A DNA stretch of 64,000 bases from Pseudolabrys sp035718275. Lineage in GTDB: Bacteria > Pseudomonadota > Alphaproteobacteria > Rhizobiales > Xanthobacteraceae. Location of the stretch: assembly GCA_035718275.1 (NCBI GenBank), contig DASTHI010000036.1, positions 1-64,000 of the forward strand. Reading direction: 5' to 3'. The translations under genes and the position numbers were made by a program. The notes under the pieces are model-generated. The model made no database searches and was not told the origin of the DNA. It saw nothing but the letters and a program-made list of their open reading frames with translations. Position 1 is the stretch's first letter; each line of letters begins with the position of its first letter. This document shows positions 24,773 through 33,218 of this stretch, one piece after another.

Positions 24773-25636
24773 ATGACTCTCACGAGCACGTTCCTCGCCA
24801 AATCGCTTCGGCTAACGATCCCGGCGCTCGCTCTGGCTTGGCTCATGATCCAGCCCATGGCAGCCGAAGAGCTCACCTCTGAAGTTGTCGAATACAGGGG
24901 CACCGCTACCGCTGCACGCGAAGCGGAGGTGTCGCCTCGAATCGATGGCCTGCTTCTCAAGATCAATTTCACAGCAGGCAAGCTCGTGAACAAAGGCGAT
25001 CTGCTGTTCGAGTTCGGTGCATCCGACAAAGAACTCTCTCTCGCAGCCGCAAAGGCGAGCCTACAGCAGGCTGAGGCACAGTTGCGTCTTGCCGAGGTGA
25101 ACCTCAAGAATGCTGAAACCTTGCGCGGGCGCAACGTCGCGTCGGAAATGACCTTGCTGGAAAGGCAAGCGCAACGCGACATCGCCGCAGCGACCGCCGC
25201 GCAAGCGCGCGCCAACTTGGGCCTCGCCGAAATCGTCTTGCAGCAGACGAAGCTGTATGCCCCTATGACCGGGATCATCAGTCGCCCGTTTATCAATGAA
25301 GGTGCTTACATTACCAAGGAAGCGCGCGATCAGAGCCGCCTCGCCAGCATTGTGCAATTGGATCCGATCCACGTTGTTGGCCGCGCTCCCGCGAGCCTGT
25401 ATTTTCAGCGTGCAGGGGGACTCAAGAGCCTTGAGCAGATGGCTGAGCAGCGTGAGTTCGAGCTTGTCCTGCCGACTGGCGCCAAGTACCCCCACAAAGG
25501 CCGCCTGGTTGCCGGCGCATACGAGTTCGATCCCGCAACTCAGACAACAGAGGTTACAGCGGAGTTTCCCAATCCGGATTACCTGCTGAGGCCTGGCCTG
25601 AATGTAACGCTCCGATCTCTTGTCCGCGCGAAATAA
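24773..25636 (+). CDS. Orphan RND-type periplasmic adaptor (membrane fusion) protein
   Basis: 287 residues from ATG 24773 with GGAG eight bases upstream. A signal peptide (about 1-35, ending PMAAEE) is followed by a lipoyl half-motif (EVSPRIDGLLLKINFTAGKLVNKGDLLFE), an alpha-hairpin (about 85-150, LRGRNVASEMTLLERQAQRD), the second lipoyl half (LYAPMTGIISRPFINEGAYI) and a beta-barrel domain. The family links inner-membrane RND or MFS pumps to TolC. No pump gene follows; the next gene is a histidine kinase on the other strand. It is shorter than typical ~370-residue adaptors, lacking much of the membrane-proximal domain. It may partner with a pump encoded elsewhere or serve the GH1 enzyme upstream. 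Confidence 0.83.
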   Translation: MTLTSTFLAKSLRLTIPALALAWLMIQPMAAEELTSEVVEYRGTATAAREAEVSPRIDGLLLKINFTAGKLVNKGDLLFEFGASDKELSLAAAKASLQQAEAQLRLAEVNLKNAETLRGRNVASEMTLLERQAQRDIAAATAAQARANLGLAEIVLQQTKLYAPMTGIISRPFINEGAYITKEARDQSRLASIVQLDPIHVVGRAPASLYFQRAGGLKSLEQMAEQREFELVLPTGAKYPHKGRLVAGAYEFDPATQTTEVTAEFPNPDYLLRPGLNVTLRSLVRAK

Positions 25637-25741
25637 AGGCGTCCCATCCTCAGCCAAGCGAAGGCGGATGAGCGCAAACAACGGCGCTCCGTCAGCAGCG
25701 CTTCGCGATGAAGCGTCGTTCGCCTCGGTATTCCCGAACGA

Positions 25742-26761
25742 TTAATCCGATTTGCTGAGTTGCTCCATCGGAATAACGATGTCGCACACTAATCCGCTGT
25801 TCCGCCAGTCGAAAGCGACAGTTCCGCCGAGTTGATTTTTGATCATCATATTGATGGCGCGGGTGCCGAAACCGCTGCGTGGTGGTGAACTGATGGCCGG
25901 ACCATCGGTCTCGGTCCAGCGCAGATGCAAACCTCGATCGGGTGCTACCGACCACTCGATGCAGACACGACCAGAGGGAACGGAAAAGGCGCCGTATTTT
26001 ACTGCATTCGTTGCCAGTTCATGCATGACGATGGCGATCGACTGGGCTCCCCTCGTACCCATTGTCTGATTTGTCCCAGTGATCATCGCGCGCGTATTGT
26101 CTTCGGTCAGATAGGGTGCGAGCTCGTGCTTGATGATGGTCTCAAGCGATGCGCCTTCCCAATGTGAGAGAGCGAGCAGATTGTGCGCGTGGGCCAGTGC
26201 CTGAATGCGCCCCATGATCGCGGCCTTGACCTCTGCGGGACTATCTCCCTCCGTCAGGCTCACCATCGCCTGCACAACGGCCAAGAGATTTTTAGCACGG
26301 TGATCAACCTCGCGACTAAGAAGGGCGATGAACGCTTCCTGGCGCTTGCGTTCCGTGACATCGCGGGCGATTTTTGAGGCGCCGACTATTCTGCCTTTTT
26401 CATCCCTGATGGGGGAAACGGTGAGCGAGACATCGATGAGTGTTCCATCCTTGCGCCTGCGAACCGTATCATAGTGCTCGATGCGCTCTCCCCGTCGAAT
26501 GCGGTCAAGGATCATAGCTTCTTCGTTTTCGCGGTCTGGCGGTATGAGAATGGTAATCGATTTTCCAGCGACTTCTTCAGCCGCATAGCCGAATATTCGC
26601 TCGGCAGCTTTGTTCCAGGTGACAACACTCCCATTCAAGTCTTTGCTGACAATTGCGTCGTCCGACGACTCCACAATTGCTGCGAGCCGTTGAGCATGCT
26701 GCTCGCCAATTTTGCTATTGGCGGAGGCACGATTCTTAAGGTCTATGATCTTCTCCGACAT
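25742..26761 (-). CDS. PAS-domain HWE-type sensor histidine kinase
   Basis: 339 residues, no membrane segment, so cytoplasmic. One PAS domain with PAC tail (about 24-140, AIVSKDLNGSVVTWNKAAE to KIARDVTERKRQ) precedes the kinase core. The phospho-acceptor is His154 in EVDHRAKNLLAVVQAM. The N box is MHELATNAVKYGA, and a WTE motif follows (LRWTETDGP). These features define the HWE/HisKA_2 group, common in Rhizobiales. HWE kinases often feed the PhyR-NepR-EcfG general stress pathway. The EcfG promoter motifs in this window make that plausible here, but no cognate regulator gene is adjacent. The PAS has no Cys for a flavin-adduct LOV motif. Confidence 0.9.
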   Translation of the reverse strand: MSEKIIDLKNRASANSKIGEQHAQRLAAIVESSDDAIVSKDLNGSVVTWNKAAERIFGYAAEEVAGKSITILIPPDRENEEAMILDRIRRGERIEHYDTVRRRKDGTLIDVSLTVSPIRDEKGRIVGASKIARDVTERKRQEAFIALLSREVDHRAKNLLAVVQAMVSLTEGDSPAEVKAAIMGRIQALAHAHNLLALSHWEGASLETIIKHELAPYLTEDNTRAMITGTNQTMGTRGAQSIAIVMHELATNAVKYGAFSVPSGRVCIEWSVAPDRGLHLRWTETDGPAISSPPRSGFGTRAINMMIKNQLGGTVAFDWRNSGLVCDIVIPMEQLSKSD

Positions 26762-27189
26762 TTGCAGTCACTGCCTCCAGACCTCCCGTGTAACACAAGT
26801 GAGTTCACGCACAACATTGTTCCCGGTGCCCGGTGCGGGGTGCGATAAAACGCACTGAGCTGGGCTCGTCTTCGCCAGGTTGCAGGGATCCAGGAATTTG
26901 TCGCCGTCACCTCGGTGTGCTCGACGCATTGACCGACTGTCGACTGCAGCCCGTGCGAGGATACCTGATGTCGGGCATCTGACAGAAGTACATGGCGTCT
27001 TGTGCGTGAGACCAGCGTTAGCTGCGCGGTGCGATCGAAGAGCATCGCTGCGCAGGCTTTACCTGGAACTTTCCTGCTCGCTGGGATTTGAATCCCGATT
27101 GCATTGCGGTCGGGACCGTCCAGTTGTCGACCGAAATGCGTCAGGGGCTTGTACAGCGTACCGGCCCCTTCTTTTTTGGAGAGCCGGCG
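26762..27189. other. Intergenic region between divergent genes
   Basis: 428 bases upstream of both the HWE kinase and the DUF3606 gene. The long open frames here on both strands show no family resemblance. I found no EcfG consensus oriented to the DUF3606 gene. A GGAAC at about 27067 lacks the CGTT partner. Confidence 0.4.
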
Positions 27190-27432
27190 ATGAAGTTTAA
27201 CAATATCCCTCCACAACCTGATGAAAACTTTTTTCCGTTTCCGCGCACACGCCTGGCAGATAATAGGATCAAGACCACAACCGACCGAAAGCGCATCGAT
27301 GTCGATCAGGAATACGAACTGCGTTATTGGTCCGGCAAATTGGACGTCTCGGAGCAGCGAGTGAAAGCCGCAGTGAAGAGGGTCGGCACGATGGCAGATG
27401 ATGTAGCCGGCGAGCTTGCGAAAACGTCCTAA
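27190..27432 (+). CDS. DUF3606 domain small protein
   Basis: 80 residues from ATG 27190, with GGAGAG six bases upstream. The C-terminal half is the DUF3606 signature: DRKRIDVDQEYELRYWSGKL, then DVSEQRVKAAVKRVG and AGELAK, a short acidic-basic helical domain. DUF3606 proteins are small and cytoplasmic, abundant in Rhizobiales and often linked to stress responses; their activity is unknown. The N-terminal 35 residues are Pro/Phe-rich and look disordered. It stands alone between two gene-poor stretches. The overlapping 234-codon minus-strand frame is rejected because this frame has the domain and a good ribosome-binding site. Confidence 0.82.
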   Translation: MKFNNIPPQPDENFFPFPRTRLADNRIKTTTDRKRIDVDQEYELRYWSGKLDVSEQRVKAAVKRVGTMADDVAGELAKTS

Positions 27433-27838
27433 GTTGCGCCACATCAATATGGAACGCTCACCACGTTCTACGTGTGTTGCAAGCGCGGCGACGGGGGAGA
27501 ATTGGGTGCCGCGCTTGGGGCGGTCCTGACCAAAGCCGCTTGGTCATATGGCGACGCTGCGGAGAGGGCCGCCCTCCTTACTCTTATGGACGACGCCGTT
27601 CGCGCGCCTACATCAGCGTTAACGTCATCGTCTGCGTGCCATTGGGCACCTATTGAAGCAATTGTGCCTCCCTTTGCGCCATAACGAAATATTCGAAGAT
27701 CCTCGCAACGCCCGCCCTTTGGAACGTCCTATTGGAAAAACTAGGACGGCCGTGCCATGCCTCATGCGGGCGGTTCGCGTGCTTCTCCGGCAAATCCGCT
27801 TGGAGGCGGCATGATTGAAGCTGTCCCTTCTCTCAGCT
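27433..27838. other. Intergenic region between converging genes
   Basis: 406 bases between the ends of the DUF3606 and cardiolipin synthase genes. A 70-codon Ala-rich plus-strand frame (27472-27684) has no ribosome-binding site or recognisable motif. No terminator with a clear stem and T-tract is evident. Confidence 0.4.
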
Positions 27839-29290
27839 TTACAAGAGCGGCGACAGAAGTCTCGCGACCGAGTCTCTGAAGCGAATTCCTATGCCCAGCT
27901 TTTCGTATTCCGCCAGGTCAAACAACTTGCAATGCTCGAGATCGCGTTCGAAAGTATTCTCGAGTTCGCTGGCAAGCGTGCGGCTGTAAAGCACGGCATT
28001 GATCTCATAGTTGATGCTGAAGCTGCGAGTGTCGATATTCGCCGAGCCGATCGAACATATTTCGGAATCAATGCTGATCGTCTTGGCGTGAAGATAGCCT
28101 TTCTCATAGAGGAAGACGCGGACGCCGGCCTCCACGACGTCCGCAATGAAAGTGTTGCCTGCCCAACCCGGAACTGGATCGCCTGAGGCGCGCGCGCTCA
28201 GCATCACCTTCACGTCGACACCAGACAACGCAGCTAACTTGAGTGCCTCACCAATGCTCACATCAGGGATGAAATAGGGCGACTGTACATAAACGTGCCT
28301 TTGAGCGCTCATGATCATGAAGAAGTAGAGTTGACGGATGGCCGCCCATTGCGAGTCCGGTCCAGACGTCAGGATCTGAACGGGAACATCTCCTTCGGTA
28401 GGCTCGGTCGCGAGTGTCGGGAAGTAGGCCGGAAAAAAAAGATTCTCGCGAACAGCGTTGTACCAATCAACCATGAACACCGTCTGCAAGGCCGCAGCCC
28501 CTTCTCCGACAATGCGGACCTGGGTATCCCGCCACGACTCGAACCCTTTGCCACCGCTCAGGTGTTCCCGTCCGATATTCATTCCGCCCGTGTAGCCGGT
28601 CACGCCATCGATGACTGTAATCTTGCGGTGGTTGCGGTAACTGATCGTATGCAGCCGCCACAACGGCGCGCTCGGCGCGATCTGGATTCCGGCAGCCCTG
28701 AGCGCCTTTATATAAGCGCGACTGAGATGCGCACGCGACCCCAGCGGGTCATAGAGCAGCCGGACTTTGATACCCGCGCGCGCTCTTTCAATCAGAATAT
28801 CCTTGAGCTGCTCCGTGAACTCGTCTGCGCCCCAAATAAAGTACTGCAGATGGATCGAATGGCGGGCATTTTTCATATCTTCCATCATGCGAGGATAGAA
28901 TTGTGCCGCATTTTGTAGAATCTCGACTTTGTTGCGCCGCGTCAGGGCAGAATGGGAGTTCCGCCTTACCAGCATCATCAACTTCTTGCGGCTGGCACTG
29001 TCGGCCTCTAGCCGCGCGATCTCTGCATCCTGTCGCGAGAGAATGGGCTCGAGGAGCGGTTTGGCATTCGCTTCCAGATTCTGCCGGAGCAACCTGCTTT
29101 GCTTGGCGAAGGCTTTTCTGTCCCTTCCGAAGAATACGTAGGCCAGCAATCCAATGCCCGGAAGGAAGAAGAAGACCAGCATCCACGCCATGGTTGCTTG
29201 AGGCCGGCGATTCTCGGAAATCAAATAGATTCCCGTCGCGATCGCATAAAGTGCGAGCGAGACAGTGACGATCTTGGCAAGATGGTCCAC
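27839..29290 (-). CDS. cls: Cardiolipin synthase, EcfG-controlled
   Basis: 483 residues from GTG 29290, chosen because AAGGAG lies six bases upstream and this gives the normal family length; the frame is open to 29518. Two N-terminal membrane helices (about 5-55) anchor it in the inner membrane. Two phospholipase-D motifs are present: HRKITVID (His ~221) and HAKTISID (His ~401), each followed by the usual GSAN or GGMNIG segment. It condenses two phosphatidylglycerols (or PG with another lipid) to cardiolipin. An exact EcfG promoter motif lies 92 nt upstream, so expression probably rises under general stress. It diverges from the Mrp antiporter operon. Confidence 0.93.
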   Translation of the reverse strand: MDHLAKIVTVSLALYAIATGIYLISENRRPQATMAWMLVFFFLPGIGLLAYVFFGRDRKAFAKQSRLLRQNLEANAKPLLEPILSRQDAEIARLEADSASRKKLMMLVRRNSHSALTRRNKVEILQNAAQFYPRMMEDMKNARHSIHLQYFIWGADEFTEQLKDILIERARAGIKVRLLYDPLGSRAHLSRAYIKALRAAGIQIAPSAPLWRLHTISYRNHRKITVIDGVTGYTGGMNIGREHLSGGKGFESWRDTQVRIVGEGAAALQTVFMVDWYNAVRENLFFPAYFPTLATEPTEGDVPVQILTSGPDSQWAAIRQLYFFMIMSAQRHVYVQSPYFIPDVSIGEALKLAALSGVDVKVMLSARASGDPVPGWAGNTFIADVVEAGVRVFLYEKGYLHAKTISIDSEICSIGSANIDTRSFSINYEINAVLYSRTLASELENTFERDLEHCKLFDLAEYEKLGIGIRFRDSVARLLSPLL

Positions 29291-29928
29291 GCGCTTCTCC
29301 TTGAAGGGTGTCACATGTGAGAACCCACGAATTGACCGGAGCCAGAAGTGTCGGATCGGAACGCTGAATTCGGCAGAAACAAACGACAGCCCGTGGCCGC
29401 GGTTCCGAAACGTCCTTGGAAATCGCCCCACATAGGGACATTGCATTCGCTCACATGCAGTGCAGGAATAGTACGTTTTGAAGGATACAAGATCCCCATA
29501 AGGATGCGGCGGGACCAAGTGCTCTTAGGCTGCCTGAATTTGCTTCGACCTCTCACCTTTTTCGTGATTGGGCGCTCTCTCGAGAGCAGGTGGTGGTCAG
29601 GGCGGGAAATGTGGTGACGCGTGCCGTATCAGAGAGCGTGTTTGCCGCAGGTAACCCGTGTTGCGTCATTCGCAAAATCACCGAATAAGTACTAAACGGG
29701 CTTTCGATCTCCGTTCGGACGATGAATCGGGACGCCAGTTCTCTCTTTCCGCGAGTTGTCTTATGCCCGACACTCTGTGCATGTTTGTCGTGCAGTATCT
29801 GACATGAATTCAGAAAGGAGCGATTGAGTGGGTCGCGAACGCCATCCACGGCCGGTGGTAGCTTGCGCGAGCTATCTGTTTCCTACTGAAGCGGCGAAAT
29901 CGGAGCTTTTGCGAACCGGGCACGAGAG
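29291..29928. other. Divergent intergenic region cls / mrp
   Basis: 638 bases containing the cls EcfG promoter and presumably the Mrp operon promoter, which I cannot identify. Open frames within it on both strands lack ribosome-binding sites and domains. The cls frame is open through part of it by chance. Confidence 0.45.
29382..29406 (-). promoter_or_regulatory. EcfG-type (general stress) promoter of cls
   Basis: Minus strand GGAAC (29402-29406 complement), 16 bases, CGTT (29382-29385 complement). It matches the EcfG consensus exactly and leaves a leader of roughly 85 nt before the GTG start of cls. Confidence 0.65.
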
Positions 29929-32874
29929 ATGATGATTTCCACAGAAACGTTTTTGATCGCGGTGCTTGCTCTTCCATTTGTAGGAAGTTGTCTCGCCATT
30001 TTGTTCAAGGCAAATGCCCGGAACGCAGAGGCGTACCTCGCCGGGGTTGTGGCGCTCGTTGCTCTCGTGCTGGTCCTCCTCACTTACCCACGTGTTCTCG
30101 ATGGCGGCGTGCTCGAATATCGAGCGGCATGGGTCCCCGAACTCGGTCTTGAGCTTAGCCTGAGGATGGATGGCTTGGCCTGGCTGCTGGCGGTTCTGGT
30201 GACGGGGATCGGATTTCTGGTTGTGCTTTACGCCCGCTACTACATGTCGCCGTCGGATCCGGTACCACGCTTCTTTTCGTTCCTGTTGGCATTCGCGGGC
30301 GCGATGCTCGGCATCGTGCTGTCCGGCAATTTGATCCAGCTGGTCTTTTTTTGGGAATTGACCAGCCTGTTTTCCTTCCTGTTGATCGGTTACTGGCACC
30401 AGAACGCGCAAGCGCGGGATGGCGCGCGGATGGCCCTCATTATTACGGCAGCGGGCGGACTTTGTCTGTTTGCCGGCGTGCTGATCCTTGGGCACATTGT
30501 TGGCAGCTACGACCTGGATCGGATCCTCGCATCCGGTGCGACGATCCGCGCGCATTCACTTTATCTTCCGGCGCTCATTCTCATTCTTCTCGGTGCTCTG
30601 ACGAAGAGCGCGCAATTCCCCTTCCATTTCTGGCTACCGCACGCAATGGCCGCGCCGACACCGGTCTCGGCCTACCTGCACTCGGCCACCTTGGTGAAAG
30701 CCGGAGTTTTTCTTCTGGTGCGGCTCTGGCCCGCCTTAGGCGGGACCAATGAGTGGCTATGGCTCGTGGCTTCGGCCGGCCTCATCACCTTCATTCTTGG
30801 CGCATTCATCGCTGTCTTCCAGCAGGACCTGAAAGGGCTTCTCGCATATTCCACGATCAGTCATCTCGGCCTGATCACGGTGCTGATCGGCCTTGATACG
30901 CCCCTTGGGCAGGTCGCCGCGATCTTCCACATCGTCAATCACGCCACTTTCAAGGCTTCACTATTCATGGCCGCCGGCATCATCGATCACGAAGCCGGCA
31001 CGCGGGATATCCGCCGGCTCAGCGGTCTCTGGCGCTTCATGCCGATCACGGCGACCCTGGCGATGGTTGCCGCCGCTGCGATGGCGGGCGTGCCGCTGAT
31101 GAACGGCTTTCTCTCAAAAGAAATGTTCTTCGCCGAGACGATCGAGATCCATGACAATTCGATCGTCGATCAGATGCTGCCGTACATCGTGACTGCCGCT
31201 AGCATGTTTACAGTCGCCTATTCGCTGCGCTTCATTCTCGACGTGTTCTTCGGTCCGGACCCGGAACGGCTGCCACGCAGGCCGGCCGAGCCGCCATTTC
31301 TCATGCGTCTACCGGCCGAACTGCTCGTCCTCATCTGTGTGGTGGTCGGCATGGCTCCGGCCCTTACGATTGGCCCGCCGCTCGCAACCGCCGTACGCGC
31401 CGTCCTTGGACCGGTCGTTCCGCCGTACAGTCTTGCGGTGTGGCATGGGTTCACGCCGGAGTTCTTGATGAGCCTTGTGGCAATAGCAGGCGGAGCAACC
31501 ATTTACGTTCTGTTGCGCCCGTATCTGCGCGTCTACAGCGGATTGCCGCTCCTGCAGCACATCAACGGTCAGCGCATTTTCGATCGCGTTCTCCTTGTTG
31601 TGTCCTGGCGACTGGCACGCCGATTGGAGAGCCTGCTTGGGACCCGGCGCCTGCAGCCCCAATTGCAGATCCTGGTTTGCGCCGCACTGGTTGCCGGACT
31701 CGCACCTCTATACGTCCGCGGGATAGGCCCTACAGTTTCACCGCAGACGACATTCGATCTCGTGTTCGCGGTCATCTGGGCGGTCGGAATCGCCTGCGCG
31801 CTGGCTGCAGCCTATCAGGCTAAGTTTCACCGGCTGGCCGCGCTCATGCTCGTCGGCGCTGCCGGGCTCGTGACATGCATCAGCTTCGTCTGGCTCTCCG
31901 CGCCCGATCTCGCGCTCACCCAGCTGGTCGTCGAGACTGTGACGACGGTGCTGCTCCTCCTCGGGCTGCGCTGGCTGCCGAAGCGGATTCAGGAAAGCCG
32001 CCCAAACGGAACGGGCGGGCGGCTTATCCGATGGTACCGTGTCCGCGACTTCGCTATCGCAGTTGCATCAGGCTCGTGCCTCGCGGCGCTTGCTTACGCG
32101 ATCATGACCCACCCGCCCCCGGAGCGCATCTCCGGCTATTTCGTCGAGAACGCCTATAACAAAGGCGGCGGCACCAACATCGTGAATGTGATCCTAGTCG
32201 ATTTCCGCGCGTTCGACACACTCGGCGAGATCACGGTGCTCGGCATTGTCGCTCTCACCGTATTCGCCCTGCTGCGGCGGTTTCGTCCGGCCGCGGAAAG
32301 CATTCCGGTGCCTGGGCAGCAGCGCGTGCAGGATCTATTCGACGACGCGAGCGAGACGCGGCAACGCGGCGACACTGTCAAGAGCACGATGGCCGTACCC
32401 GCAGTGATGATGACGGCGCTGTTCCCGGTCATCGGCATTGCGGCGCTTTACCTGCTGCTGCGCGGACACGACCTTCCAGGGGGCGGATTCGTGGCCGGTG
32501 TGATGATGGCGACAGCTTTTATTCTGCAATACATGGCGCGCGGAACGATCTGGGTGGAGGCGCATCTGCGCGTCCTGCCGGTCAGGTGGATGGGCACCGG
32601 CCTTGTCATGGCTGCTGGTGTCGGAGCTGCCGCCTGGTTTTTCAATCGTCCGTTTCTGACTTCGTCCGTTCGATATCTCGACGTTCCATGGGTAGGCGCC
32701 GTGCCCTTCGCGAGCGCAATGTTGTTCGACGTGGGTGTATTCGCCCTCGTGGTAGGTGCAACCGTGCTGATGCTGATCGCAATTGCGCACCAGTCGCTCC
32801 GCAGCACGCGGACGCCGCGTCCAGTTTCCTCCACGGTTGCGCTGGACGAGAGTCCGTGGGCAAAGGTGCCGTGA
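29929..32874 (+). CDS. mrpA: Mrp/Mnh Na+/H+ antiporter subunit A fused to subunit B
   Basis: 981 residues. The first ~550 resemble NADH-dehydrogenase ND5/NuoL, with TLVKAGVFLL (proton-channel Lys) and KSAQFPFHFWLPHAMAAPTPVSAYLHSATLV. Next are the MrpA-specific C-terminal helices and an MnhB domain (about 805-970, with LYLLLRGHDLPGGGFVAGVM). It drives Na+ (or K+) export against proton entry as part of a large membrane complex. It is the first gene of the operon and overlaps subunit C by one base. Fusion of A and B is the arrangement known for group-2 Mrp systems of Rhizobiales, e.g. PhaAB of Sinorhizobium. ATG 29929 and the adjacent ATG 29932 are both possible starts. Confidence 0.95.
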   Translation: MMISTETFLIAVLALPFVGSCLAILFKANARNAEAYLAGVVALVALVLVLLTYPRVLDGGVLEYRAAWVPELGLELSLRMDGLAWLLAVLVTGIGFLVVLYARYYMSPSDPVPRFFSFLLAFAGAMLGIVLSGNLIQLVFFWELTSLFSFLLIGYWHQNAQARDGARMALIITAAGGLCLFAGVLILGHIVGSYDLDRILASGATIRAHSLYLPALILILLGALTKSAQFPFHFWLPHAMAAPTPVSAYLHSATLVKAGVFLLVRLWPALGGTNEWLWLVASAGLITFILGAFIAVFQQDLKGLLAYSTISHLGLITVLIGLDTPLGQVAAIFHIVNHATFKASLFMAAGIIDHEAGTRDIRRLSGLWRFMPITATLAMVAAAAMAGVPLMNGFLSKEMFFAETIEIHDNSIVDQMLPYIVTAASMFTVAYSLRFILDVFFGPDPERLPRRPAEPPFLMRLPAELLVLICVVVGMAPALTIGPPLATAVRAVLGPVVPPYSLAVWHGFTPEFLMSLVAIAGGATIYVLLRPYLRVYSGLPLLQHINGQRIFDRVLLVVSWRLARRLESLLGTRRLQPQLQILVCAALVAGLAPLYVRGIGPTVSPQTTFDLVFAVIWAVGIACALAAAYQAKFHRLAALMLVGAAGLVTCISFVWLSAPDLALTQLVVETVTTVLLLLGLRWLPKRIQESRPNGTGGRLIRWYRVRDFAIAVASGSCLAALAYAIMTHPPPERISGYFVENAYNKGGGTNIVNVILVDFRAFDTLGEITVLGIVALTVFALLRRFRPAAESIPVPGQQRVQDLFDDASETRQRGDTVKSTMAVPAVMMTALFPVIGIAALYLLLRGHDLPGGGFVAGVMMATAFILQYMARGTIWVEAHLRVLPVRWMGTGLVMAAGVGAAAWFFNRPFLTSSVRYLDVPWVGAVPFASAMLFDVGVFALVVGATVLMLIAIAHQSLRSTRTPRPVSSTVALDESPWAKVP

Positions 32875-33218
32875 TGGAGATCGTGCTTGCCCTCGCCATA
32901 GGCGTGCTCACCGCCTCGGGTGTCTGGCTGATCCTGCGACCGCGCACATTCCAGGTGATCATCGGCCTGTCGCTGCTCTCCTATGCCGTCAATCTGTTCA
33001 TCCTGGTCATGGGGCGGCTGAGTAGCAATGCCGCTCCAATCCTGCCCATTCGCGCCGCTGGCGATCCCACGCAATTTGCCGATCCGCTCCCGCAGGCCCT
33101 GGTGTTGACCGCGATCGTCATCAGTTTCGCGACGACGGCGCTTTTTCTCGTGGTCCTGCTCGCGTCGCGCGGTTTGACCGGAACCGACCATGTCGACGGA
33201 CGGGAGTCCGAGCGATGA
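32874..33218 (+). CDS. mrpC: Mrp antiporter subunit C
   Basis: 114 residues, starting at an ATG that overlaps the TGA of mrpA by one base. Three membrane helices resemble NuoK: LALAIGVLTASGVWLIL, FQVIIGLSLLSYAVNLFIL and LVLTAIVISFATTALFLVVLL. The conserved DPLPQALVLTAIVI segment typical of MnhC/MrpC is present. It is an essential part of the membrane complex, located between the A/B and D subunits, and its gene end overlaps mrpD by four bases, indicating translational coupling. Confidence 0.94.
   Translation: MEIVLALAIGVLTASGVWLILRPRTFQVIIGLSLLSYAVNLFILVMGRLSSNAAPILPIRAAGDPTQFADPLPQALVLTAIVISFATTALFLVVLLASRGLTGTDHVDGRESER

Noticed and set aside
27066..27090. GGAAC upstream of the DUF3606 gene as an EcfG promoter
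   Set aside because: No CGTT or GTT at 16 or 17 bases after it.
26743..27447. 234-codon minus-strand frame
   Set aside because: It covers the DUF3606 gene, which has a recognised domain, a good ribosome-binding site and the opposite strand. The 234-codon frame has no domain.
27472..27684. 70-codon plus-strand Ala-rich frame
   Set aside because: No ribosome-binding site or motif.
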